DNA of 64,000 nucleotides from Coleophoma eucalyptorum (Eukaryota > Ascomycota > Leotiomycetes > Helotiales > Dermateaceae): the NCBI GenBank assembly GCA_026120035.1, contig JALRME010000001.1, positions 2,493,909 to 2,557,908 on the forward strand. Reading direction: 5' to 3'. Each line of letters begins with the position of its first letter. Position 1 is the first letter of the stretch. Made by a program: the position numbers and the translations under genes. Below are positions 11,587-21,135 of this stretch, one piece after another. Below the pieces are notes generated by a model that did no database searches, was not told the origin of the DNA, and was given only the letters and a program-made list of their open reading frames with translations.

Positions 11587-12009
11587 TCATGGCTCATCGA
11601 CAAAACTCCCTCTTCTACTTCCCACTCCAACAGACCGCGCGCCAGCAACACTCCCCACTCGCCCTGATTCTCGTATCTCAAGCAATTCTTTTACTCTCTC
11701 CCGCCGATCCATATCAGCCATAGATTTGCTGTGGCTTCTGGCAATCTTCGTCCAATCGCTGGCTGAAATCCTCCTCTCCACAGGACTCTTCCGTTTCCCC
11801 ACCGGCATCGAGTCTTCCAGCAATTCGGAGTCAGAGTTATAGTTCATTTGACTCGCTATAGAATTACCCACACCGGATAGCTTTGGTGTAGTAGTATTGT
11901 TGGTAGTGGTGATTGACGTGGAACTTGAGGAATTGGTTTTGGTCTCGAAAGAAGGCGTGATGATGTCTTTGATGCGTGTTACTATGGCGTCAAAATTTCT
12001 AGCTGCCAT
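11587..12009 (-). CDS. Small hypothetical protein
   Basis: A 140-residue intronless frame begins MAARNFDAIV (ATG at 12009; the frame continues three codons upstream without an ATG). It has a short amphipathic N terminus, a low-complexity Ser/Thr/Asn run (TNSSSSTSITTTNNTTT), then a basic, predicted helical part (RRISASDWTKIARSHSKS, DRRERVKELLEIRESG). There is no signal peptide or membrane segment, and no family is recognised. The ISASDWTKIARSHSKSMADMDRRERVKELLEI stretch in two overlapping parts looks coding because of its regular helix pattern. Homologues in related moulds would be needed to be sure. It could be a short regulatory or nuclear protein, but no function is claimed. Confidence 0.5.
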   Translation of the reverse strand: MAARNFDAIVTRIKDIITPSFETKTNSSSSTSITTTNNTTTPKLSGVGNSIASQMNYNSDSELLEDSMPVGKRKSPVERRISASDWTKIARSHSKSMADMDRRERVKELLEIRESGRVGSVAGARSVGVGSRRGSFVDEP

Positions 12010-12422
12010 TTTGGACACTGTTTCTTAGGATGGTGTAAGAATTGTAATGGGCTTGTGCCATCGATTTCTACTTTTCAATTTTCTTAGATAGGAGTTCGAA
12101 TGTGTTAGTCATATGGTCCTGGGATATCTGTGTATAGGGCTTTGGAATATCTGGGGAACTGAGATTGTGGGGAGAAGAAGGAAAGATACGGAGAAAATCC
12201 GGGCATCACCTCTAAATATGTGCTACTATTGGAAACTTAAATTCAGACTAAAGCTTTGTAAAGCACTCTTGTAGACACTTAAGCCCACTTGTGGCATTAG
12301 TACTTAGTCGAAACTTCCTTCGACTTCGACCTCATTACCTCTTCACTCGTTATCAAACAAAGAAAAAGACCTTGAAAGCTACACAGATTGAAGAATAAAC
12401 TTGTTCGTGTCTTCCCCAAGAT
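12010..12422. other. Intergenic, no gene seen
   Basis: These 413 bp hold the promoter side of the small hypothetical gene (-) and the start of a decayed coding stretch (+). No motif was recognised. Confidence 0.5.
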
Positions 12423-14003
12423 ATGTCGGATCCTGACCATATACCGATACTTGAAATCGGTGGCAATGGCACCGCCTGGATCTTTGCAAGAGTTACTTCG
12501 ATTACACTTGAGGCACTTAAGCTTCAGCGGCTCTCCGGGGATTTCCACATCTCCAGTTCTCCAGACTATATAATTACCGGTAGTCCCTTTCGTCTAAACG
12601 CGTATGGGGATGCGTCCGTTAGAAGTAAAACTAGGGCTGCGGCAGAGAGATATATCGTTGACTCATGAATCAGGGCTGTTTCTGAAAGTATGCTTTATAC
12701 GCAGGCAGTATCCGGTTCTCAAAGTCATACCTGGCACCAGGATCTCATCGTAACAATATTAGAATAAGCTATACCATAGAGCAAGCCATGTCTGATGGAC
12801 TTCCAGATGGCGAGAGGTAGTGGAGTGCTATACGGGAGACAATCATTGCTTGAATGATCTTTCCCAAAATAAGAACTTGGGAAAAAGGTTGGTGAGGTAC
12901 TTACCCTTATTACCAAACAAAGCACAATGCTCATAGAGAAAATTTTCGAGCATATGAGACACTTGTACTTCTCACGAGCATACGAATATCGGCACACCAT
13001 CGCATTGACTACTAGAACCATTCAGATTACTGGAGAATACTTAGACAACTTTTACTACTTCGAAAAATCAGAACTATGTGCTACAAGCCACGATCAAGTG
13101 TACCACCGATAGCTATTAAAGATCGCAACATCGTATGTACTGGAGATGGAGACTACGCATTGGAGGAAAATGTGATTATGGAAAGTGGACACGATATTAT
13201 AGTCCGCCAAGGAAGACTCATAATCCCAGCGTTCTTGAACACCAACGGCGGTTGCATACACATCATGCGAGGGGAGGTGATTTTCCATGGGGTCTTGAAT
13301 CTTGGTGGAGGTCAAATTTTGTTTATAACGGTGCTATACTGAGAGTTGGGAAGACACGAGACATTTGTGGTCGAAGGGCCAATATGGAGCCCATCCGTCC
13401 CAAAGTCATCGCGGAAGGAAGTATTGTGCTGCAGAAAGGAGCAACTTTGCACGTACACGACTATTTGAGAGTTCAAGGCGGCGAAGTGAAGGGGGATGTG
13501 CTATCCCACATCATCACAGATGCGAATGCGAAGATCGAAACGCCTAGTTCTGGTTGGTAAAGGATTTGGGGATAGTATGACGGATTGAGATGAATACCGT
13601 CTTTGGTAAGTCCATTTGTCTCAACTGTCTAACATGGATATCAGACCTGATGTGTACTAAAGCATATCTTAGGAGTCTGAATCGGGAATCAATTGTAACC
13701 ATTGTGCACGGTCAAGGCATTGTAAGGAAGTCATTGGCAGACAGAGTGACCAGTGTATTGAGCAGCCGATACTGGGGTATGGTTAGAGGCTGTTTTTGAA
13801 GCTTTATTCTGTTTCTACTCCCAATTGATATGGGGATTGAATTCAAATGGATTTTGAAGATTAAGCCGGAGATCTCTTCAACGGGTATCGTGGAGATCAA
13901 CGGAGAAGAGATTGTTCATAGAAGTGTTATAGCAAGACAATTATCATTTGGCTACGAATGGGAGCCATACAGAATACATCAGCGAGGAGCAATAAGAGCA
14001 TGA
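12423..14003 (+). pseudogene. Decayed coding locus with beta-rich, solenoid-like pieces
   Basis: Several protein-like pieces lie on the plus strand but no single frame or splice pattern joins them. In frame with ATG 12423, an 81-residue piece ends at TGA 12666-12668. The same frame then reads on in protein-like fashion until further stops. After 12890 another piece in that frame ends at 13112. A second frame (13076-13342) gives hydrophobic/Gly alternation such as IIVRQGRLIIPAF and GVLNLGGGQI. A third (to 13560) continues it (VIAEGSIVLQKGATLHV), implying a frameshift near 13320. A well-formed 39-nt intron (13606-13644, GTAAGT, CTAAC, ATATCAG) is still visible. The following frame has one TGA at 13797-13799, then runs to 14003 (KIKPEISSTGIVEING). 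The regular beta pattern suggests a solenoid. Alternatives are a real gene with introns I misjudged, or assembly errors. Confidence 0.35.
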
Positions 14004-14124
14004 CCTTTCAAATAGACGAGAGTAAATCAGACTTGTGACTTAAATTGGGTCAATAGTACATATTATACATCGTATTGTTACGCCGTAGAGACGAAAGAAA
14101 AACCATCAGCACCAAGCGAGCCGT

Positions 14125-14628
14125 TCACAGGTTGTGTTTCAATTCCTCTTTCTTTCCTTTGGCTTGGCCAGCGGCCTCATTTGCCTTTCCCTTGGCTTCA
14201 CCAGTCACTTCAGCAGCCTTTCCCTTGGCCTGGCCGGTGACTTGTGATGCCTTTGCCTTCAGGTCCTCGGTAGATGAGACGCCTGTTGCTTCCTTGACCT
14301 TTTTCGCTGCCGTTTCTGTGACGAAAGTCAGCATGTTTCTCATTTTTGAAACAAATTCAAGGGAAGAACAAAGCTATTCGTGGGTATAGTTATGCTGGAA
14401 TGCTCGAATGGGACATGGAAGACAAAGCAAAGGATACTTACGGCTTGCCTCGATTCCATCAACCAACTTATCAGCTACAGCTCGGTCGACGGCCTTCAAG
14501 GTATCCTTGGTGGCATCGACTGGGCTCTTTCGTGCAACAAAGGAGGTCGAGAAGGCGCGTGGTGCTTGAGTAGTAGTGAAGGTAGCTGCACGGGCAGTTC
14601 TGGGAAGAGTTCTTGTGAGGAAAGACAT
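14125..14628 (-). CDS. Mitochondrial LEA-like stress protein
   Basis: Two exons (14628-14442 and 14315-14125) join in phase to 125 residues. The intron has a consensus GTAAGT donor and a CTGAC branch point. The N terminus MSFLTRTLPRTARAATF is basic, hydroxylated and free of acidic residues, as expected of a mitochondrial presequence. The C-terminal half contains three 11-residue repeats ending in AKGK (ASQVTGQAKGK, AAEVTGEAKGK, ANEAAGQAKGK). This is the amphipathic 11-mer pattern of group 3 LEA and CsbD-like proteins. Such proteins are disordered in water and protect membranes or enzymes during drying, heat or osmotic stress. A matrix location and stress role here are inferred from sequence features. 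The protein is short and highly charged, so homology calls by similarity alone would be weak. Confidence 0.75.
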
Positions 14629-16301
14629 GGCTATTATCTTGGTATTTGAAATTGAGTAGGTTGAGAATCTGGGGTGTTTATTAACTTGAGTTCAATTGGG
14701 TATTTGGGAGTTTGTATGAAGAAAGGAAGTCTGAGATGGTGTGAGGATGTTTTTGTACTCTCCTCTCAGATGTTCAAGCACTGATGTCATAAGGCGCTAA
14801 GAGAGGGAGCTTTGCCTGAAGTGTGGAGAAGCTGCAAGACTTGATAATGAACCATTTGACATGTGGATTTCGAAACAACTGCTCGTTATCCCAATTTGAG
14901 AATTGCGTGCCATTTGTTCTGCGGTCGAATCTACATTATCTCCGTCGTGCTGTTGTTTTGTTACCACTGAACCTCACTGTTATCGCCTTCTGTCTTCCCC
15001 GCCATCACAAATGCCATATTAAGCGATGATGGCATTCTTCTGTTCTGGGGCAGTCCGAAGCTGATCCCTGCCGGCTTTGTGGCGGGTTCGGAGTGACGTG
15101 CCCAGAAAATTCACGTGGGCCACCACTGCAAATACAGCATGTTTCCAGTCATGTTTCCAGTTCCTGCGACTTATTATTTTCCCATCTTGTCTTCAATTAA
15201 AGGCTTGCTTCAACCGCTGCCAAGACGGTTAGAATTCCGCATGGCTGAGGGGAAAGTATCCTGGTGGCCAAGGGTAGTCTCTTGAGAAAGTCCTTGGTGT
15301 CCTTTCAAGAACCATAAGCACTCTCCATTTGCGTCTGGAAATCTTCTTAGCTTTATTCATCTGCCATGTTGATTTGCTTATTCCACAGGGCCTTTCAGTC
15401 AATTGATGATAGGGAGAACTTTTATATAACAAGGCAGCAACGTGGTGGTGTCAAGGCAGGCGAATGCAGCTGTACGGCGAACGAGCAACTGCTATAGTCA
15501 GATAGCTAGATCCAGTGTCGTTCAATGCAAGCTGTGACACTCTGAGTTTTATTAAAAGCAAGGAGTTTCGCAAACAATATTGAGCCCTACTCGTATACCT
15601 CGGAATTTCTGCAATATGCCATTTCCCATTCCACGACCATATCGGCACGGGTAGATTTGGCATCCGGGACCTCGTCGATCTTCCGAAGACCACATCATTA
15701 GTCTTCAATATCTGTATCGATCGAAGACTAAAGACTCAAACTCGGTGTCCCAATCCAATATTGCGGCCATTAGGACAGTTACAGTGATGGTCGACCGGTG
15801 CACCACGTTCTCCTCGCTTATGCTCATATATACCAAGCCATGGTTCTGCTGCGGTTCACCAAAGTATGCATTTGTAGCTGGCTTGCGAGTTTAATGTGCA
15901 AGAAAATCACGAAAAGCTTTCAAAATCCGACTGCCTTTGATAGAACGTGTCAGGGGTAGAGTGTGCACATGTTCTTTGGCCGTTTGCGGTTGTACCGTTC
16001 CTGGATCATAAACTCTGTTCAGATTGAGCCAATGACTGCCACGGCTTTCAGGAAATGCTTGCCCCATCTTGTCGTACCCCAGAGGACTCTGACCAAATAT
16101 GGATAGCGTAGCGATCAGCGAACCTGATTCAATCTGTTCCAGACTTTTCTGGTGCCGGGTCAATAGTTCTATTTGGATAATCCATTGATGTGGAAGGGTG
16201 TTGCGTACCTCGTGAAAAACAGCATGATAGGTATATGAGGTGGAATCTGTCTCCTGAGATTAGTATGACGGGTTATTTTCAGCCCTAACTTGGAGAATAT
16301 C
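14629..16301. other. Intergenic, no gene seen
   Basis: About 1.7 kb divides the LEA-like gene (-) from the rhodopsin-domain gene (+). ORFs on both strands are short and lack any recognisable domain or consistent splice signals. A gene with very short exons, like its right-hand neighbour, cannot be excluded by eye. Confidence 0.5.
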
Positions 16302-17605
16302 ATGGATTCCCAAATGGTGCTGCCCAATGCACACAGAATTCCCTTGTTTGTTATAACTGCAGCTTTCACGACCTTGGGCAGTAAGTTGAACATCCTGTAG
16401 AGGATTAAGATCATTTCTGACCACTGCATAGCCTGCACCGTATGTCTGAGACTCTATGTGCGAAAATATATCGTCGACTGCTTTGGGCATGATGATTATT
16501 TCATCTTCGCAGCATTGGTATGCTTCTTCCAAAATTACCGATGCTCAAATATTGATATCTAAGGATAGCTTTGTTCCATTGGCTTCACAGCAGCCTCAGC
16601 ACTGGGCATGAAGTACGGTGTAGGGAAGCACACCTCTGAAGTCAACAGTATAGATGCTGCGGATTCCATCAAAGTATGCTATGTATCGTCCTAAACCATT
16701 ACACCGTACTAACAGTGGTTAAGGCAACATTCTATGTTGAGATATTCTATTATCTATCTATTTACCTAGTCAAGATGTCAATACTTTTCTGCTATCGTCG
16801 ACTGAGTAAGATATCCTTCAAAGCTGTTCTGATCAATACTTACTAGCATAGATGCTACTCTCAAAGGGGTCTTTTACCAGCTCACCATCGCCAGCATGGT
16901 ATTAATTACCCTTCATTTCATCAGCACCGTGGTCGTGTGTTTTCTGCAGTGTCGGCCCTTATCTTTCTACTGGGACCAAAAGCAAGCTGGCAAATGTATC
17001 AATATAACAGCCTTTTTCTACTGTAGGCTGGCCACGTTCACTCTCATGAGAGAGAAGACGACTGATGACTTGCAGCTACCAATATTTTTACAATCATTAC
17101 AGATATTATCATTCTAGCATTGCCTATTCGTACTCTTTCTAAGATACAGAGGTCAAATATGAATAAGGTTGCTTTGTTGGTAGTCTTTCTTGCAGGTGGA
17201 CTATCCACGATGTCCAGGTAGACAATTCCTTCACCTTATTTTACCGCTGTATGATAACTAAGTCATCTAGTTGTGTTCGATTACACACAATCAGAGTGTA
17301 CACTCTTTCCTCAGATCCAGTATACGATGCAGCACCTATTAATCTGTGGTCATTCATCGAGATTAATCTAGGTCTCGCATGTTCCTGTGGACCTGGTACG
17401 TCCATTCTCTCTCTCGAGTTCAAGCTCACCACCAGAGATCTTACTGATAATTTATGCAGCACTAAACAAACTTCGCTCCTGCTTGGGCTTCCTGTCATCG
17501 AGCAGTTCGACAGGCACAAGCCAAGAGGTTGAGGATAAGCCTGATATCACAAAATCTCAAGCGCGTATCCTTTCTGCTATGATGCTGCAGCACCAATCCG
17601 TCTAA
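16302..17605 (+). CDS. Fungal rhodopsin-domain seven-TM membrane protein
   Basis: Eight exons (16302-16380, 16432-16517, 16569-16673, 16724-16805, 16852-17022, 17076-17217, 17271-17395, 17460-17605) join without any phase break to 311 residues ending in TAA. Hallmarks of the fungal integral-membrane rhodopsin-domain family appear in order. They are RLYVRKY followed by FGHDDYFIF after TM1, a GMKYGVGKH loop, and an LVKMSILFCYRRL segment. Then come CRPLSFYWD, a TNIFTIITDIIILALPI helix, VRLHTIRVYTLS, and a WSFIEINLGLACSCGP helix. Introns are 46-64 nt, several with clear branch points (TACTAAC in intron 3). Relatives include Pth11-like and secondary-metabolism-linked membrane proteins; most have no known ligand. 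The protein starts immediately at TM1, and MVLPN at 16314 is an alternative start. Plasma-membrane location is inferred. Confidence 0.85.
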
Positions 17606-18034
17606 ATAATGACCACAATGTCCTGGAGACTTAACTATTCATGAATATCTACGAACAAAAGATCCCTATGTTGTATGACCACCTTTCATGGCTTTGTTTT
17701 ATTGTCAGCTACTTTACAACTTCTTTAGACAGTAGTCGAATTATAGTTGTAAAAGAAATGCGGAATACACATTACTTCCTGCATATTAATATCCTAGATG
17801 CTCGTATTGTACATAAGACCAACCTAGGCCTAGTGAAAATTCGAACACAAGAAGCATAATTAGTTGATTGTTGAGCATATTTTCTTTCCCGCAATATTCC
17901 ATTGCCCTCGTATGGTATATTATCCAAACACCGTTGTTTGTTCCCAAAATCGTGGCCCGTCAAAAAAGCGATAACTTTGTCATTGAAATTGCTGTTGCAT
18001 CACAGCATACCCAAGCACGTCAAGCACAAAACGC
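17606..18034. other. Convergent 3' spacer
   Basis: The 7-TM gene (+) and the small secreted protein gene (-) converge over ~430 bp. The stretch is AT-rich and no ORF or repeat is supported. Confidence 0.5.
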
Positions 18035-18497
18035 TCAAAAACAGGACAGGCGCATGCCACCTGTAGAGAGAAATCAAAAGTATTAGTATTGAAGATTCCC
18101 ACCGAGCTATAGTTTTCCAAAAGCACAAATCGAGTAACAGGCAGAGGAAGGAAGGAATAAAGAAAGAGGAAGGTTCACACTCACAGCCGGAAATATCAGT
18201 CGCCGCACAAATACTAATAGAACCCAACTCATTGACACACGGATCTCCTTCCTTGCTTTCACCCTTGATGCAGCATGCACCCGTCGCCACAACCACCCCC
18301 GCACTCGTCGTTATAGTCCCATCTTTCCTGTGGAACGGCGACTCTGATAGTGAGATGTTAGAGATGATTCGATCTCCTCCTTGCGTTATGATGACGTTGC
18401 GCTCCGCAACGTCTTTTGAGAGAGGGGTGAGTGCATTTGTGAATGTTGCTGTAATGGCGATAAGAAGGAACTCGAAAGCGACACGAACGATGTGCAT
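18035..18497 (-). CDS. Small secreted six-cysteine protein
   Basis: Two exons (18497-18185 and 18060-18035) give 112 residues. The intron (18061-18184) has a GTGAGT donor, a textbook TACTAATAC branch and a TCTCTACAG acceptor, which is why I prefer it to reading on to 18000. The first ~22 residues are a signal peptide (AFEFLLIAITATFTNA). The last ~40 contain all six cysteines (ACC, DPC, SIC, SGC, SCF). An alternative acceptor at 18107 would instead give a hydrophobic tail resembling a GPI signal, but its branch site is poor. The size, signal and cysteine content match candidate effector or antimicrobial-type secreted proteins. No family is recognised, so any role with a host or competitor is speculative. 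Confidence 0.6.
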
Positions 18498-19379
18498 GAC
18501 TCTCGCATAAGTCGTTTCTTAGTATTATCTTATCCGTCGTGACGATATAAGCTTTTGAGGTTTTCCGATTGTGCTCCTCGTTGTCTTATCAATCACTCCC
18601 ATCCTACAGCTTATGCCTCCATACTTGTACCACAGCACTCCAATTTTAGGCATAACAAAATGAGGATTGATCAACCCTCCGCGCCTCAACTTTCGCGGTA
18701 CATGTCGAAAGAGGCGAGGGTATTGAAACACGGGGTAGCGAGTTTGTAATGCAATATTCTCACAAGCACCTTTTACTCCTCGGTCCGGGAATACGAAGCC
18801 ATAGAACCCGTTGGAGTATATATGAGAGGGTTTCTGGCATAGATATTGTCTTTAGATGATCGATGTGTGATGCTTCCAACTCTGAAGGGTGATTGAAATT
18901 CCAACTTCGACGCTTCGCAGCTCGCTTAATCGTCGCATATTCTTAAGAGGTTACGGACGGGAGGATGCTGTTCGGTAATAGGCAGTGCTTGGTACTTGGT
19001 ACTTGGCACTTGGCTACGACTGCTCAGTGTTTCTTCTTGAGCTTAACCATGGACCGTCACAAATTAATATAAGCAACGACTGGTGAGAGGATAGACCATG
19101 TGGAGAACAGAATGTGGGGAATGCGTGACAAATTCAGGAGGCAACTATTATGAATGAACATGACGGGCAATGGCAAAACTTAAGCGATAGGTGTTGCATT
19201 CAGAAAGACGGCGTTTATTCTGTTCTTTTCTATCATCATCGTGTATACCATTCTGCTCTTAAGAGATCCTTATTCATTAAATGGAAACGAAACGATGCAA
19301 TGGTATCTTCAGTACCAAGTTAGCGCCCATAAATGCATTCAAATCTCAAAGCGTAATGTCTAAGTCTCAGCTCTGAGTA
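18498..19379. other. Intergenic, no gene seen
   Basis: This ~880 bp stretch lies between the start of the secreted-protein gene (-) and the end of the GPCR gene (-). Apart from a short heptamer repeat at 18985-19012, no coding or RNA feature is visible. Confidence 0.5.
18985..19012. repeat. Four-copy heptamer repeat
   Basis: GTGCTTG GTACTTG GTACTTG GCACTTG follow one another without gaps, a 7-bp tandem repeat with consensus GTACTTG. It is noncoding. A separate 7-bp-period repeat lies at 26988-27078. Confidence 0.85.
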
Positions 19380-21135
19380 TCATACAATACTCCCTCTTCG
19401 TAGATCTATCGTTACTTCTCCTCTAAAAAGACTTCTCCAAAGCTTAAAGCTGCTCTCATTAGTGCCATAAACCAACGCGTCGGCTAGTCCTTGGACCACG
19501 ATGCAAGACTACAGAGGACAAGATTAGTCTTCATTCCAGAAGGTTACAACACGGTGTATATTCTGCAAGTCTGACTTTGGTCCTTACCTTATCGATTGTC
19601 GCTATCCAAAAAGGTGCCTTCTTGCCAGTAGTGGCTTGATAGATTCGAATCGCGGTTGGGATTACCCAGATCAGAACATACACGAGTGGGTATATCATCA
19701 TTTTGAAGGAAATCTAAATATTTTGAAGTCAGTTTATCCAATAGGAAATGAATGGAATTTTTTACAAGTTTTTCAGAACTGACCTTTCTTAGGCGCGGCT
19801 GGGACGATGGTCCTCCAAGCCTTACACTAGCTCGGCGTGCTTGTGGTGAGTTAGGATCATCGACAAGTGATAATGACCCCATGCGCTTCGATTGCCGCTT
19901 CGAACTTGGTGATGAAGATGAAGTTGTTGTTTCCGAGAGCCAGCCTGGAGTGAGTTCATACACGCCTTAGTCTTTTGTCCCAGGATCCGATGCATAGAAG
20001 GACGTACTATCAGCCAGCTCCGCCGGGACCGTGACAAAGTGGGAATGGGCCTTCTTGACCATAATATACAGACGCAGGTATAATATCAAGATAATGATAA
20101 CAATGACCCAACGGGGCACAAAATTAATTAAGAGACGAAGACGGTCGCTTGCGAACCAGCACCCTAGAATACATGTTAGTTGTTGGCACAAAGCTTCAAA
20201 TGGGAACCAGGGAGCGGATTTACAAGCGCCAATATCTTTGTATCCCACCAAAGCCAGCCCCAAGGCGGCCCAGAGCGAAGAGAAAAACCAAGATGTAACC
20301 CAGATGATCAGCCTATGTTTTTCAATCCACGATGATGCATGACGGTGGCCGGAGAGGATCAGATATGTGCAGATGGCGATCGCTAGCACCCAGTAATCGG
20401 CTTCAAGAAGTTATCAGTGGATATGCGACGGTAAGGAAAGGGTATCTTGTCTACTTTGAATGACAAAGAGCTGGATCATGAAGCCATTAAAGCTACAGAA
20501 ATTGGCTTCCGACGCATCGCCGATATTGTGTCCGCTTAGGTTGCGCGTCGATGCAAGTAGGAAGTTGATTGCCCTGAGAAGCCATATATTAATTTCGAGC
20601 AAGGTTCGATTCAAAGCACTGAAGATATCGTGCATTTATTTTCTGATCCCTTATGGGCTTGTTTAATCTCTGGTCTTGACGAAGATATCTCTCCACTTGG
20701 ATGGTTCCTCTGCGATAATAATTTCGGAAGCTGCCGAGACATCCTTCTTTCTTAGAAAGGTTCTTGGTAATGCCCAATGAACAAGTCTTGTTACAAAGCA
20801 AAAGAAAGCAATGGAATTTGCTTACATCCAGAAATCACTCAAGGCCAATCCTCTAAGATGCATGTATTAGCCACCGAAACTCTCCCGGTTAAGGTTATCG
20901 AAGCCTCACAAGATAAGCTGGTGCCGAAATGTCCTTAATGCTTTGAAGAGCTGGTCCGTCAGTCGAATATTCACAGCGGGATTCTGGTCTTATGTCGGCA
21001 TACCACAAAGCTAGCAATGATACATGTTGCGCCTACCACGGAAAGGACAGCAACTGTTGTTATGATGGCATTGAGTATGTGTATCTGTGGTACAGAAGTG
21101 GGCGCAGAAAGTACTGCTTTTGCGATCAAGCTCAT
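19380..21135 (-). CDS. Git3/cAMP-receptor-like G-protein-coupled receptor
   Basis: Nine exons, read from 21135 down (21135-21004, 20950-20910, 20852-20826, 20573-20455, 20400-20224, 20163-20008, 19944-19766, 19713-19588, 19508-19380), join in phase to 361 residues. The third exon is only 27 nt. The product has TM1 (IITTVAVLSVVGATCIIASF), then LRTFRHQLILGLALSDF, and CSFNGFMIQLFVIQTDYWV. These are followed by IGAWCWF and FVPRWVIVIIILILY. A Ser-rich third cytoplasmic loop (~70 residues) precedes the C-terminal pair KMMIYPLVYVLIWVIPTAIR and CIVVQGLADALVYG. This is the order seen in fungal Git3-type nutrient receptors and in the cAMP-receptor-like class; sequence alone does not tell me which. Receptors of this kind signal through heterotrimeric G proteins to adenylate cyclase. 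The 60-nt intron 5 has no in-frame stop, so a naive ORF search would wrongly include it. Confidence 0.88.

Noticed and set aside
19967..20389. 140-codon minus-strand ORF taken as one exon
   Set aside because: It contains a 60-nt intron (20164-20223) with GTAAAT donor, ACTAAC branch and TTCTAG acceptor. Removing it restores the GAWCWF motif, so the spliced GPCR model was used.
20595..20615. GGTTCGATTC-like B-box of a tRNA
   Set aside because: It lies in a GPCR intron and no cloverleaf arms or A-box fit around it.
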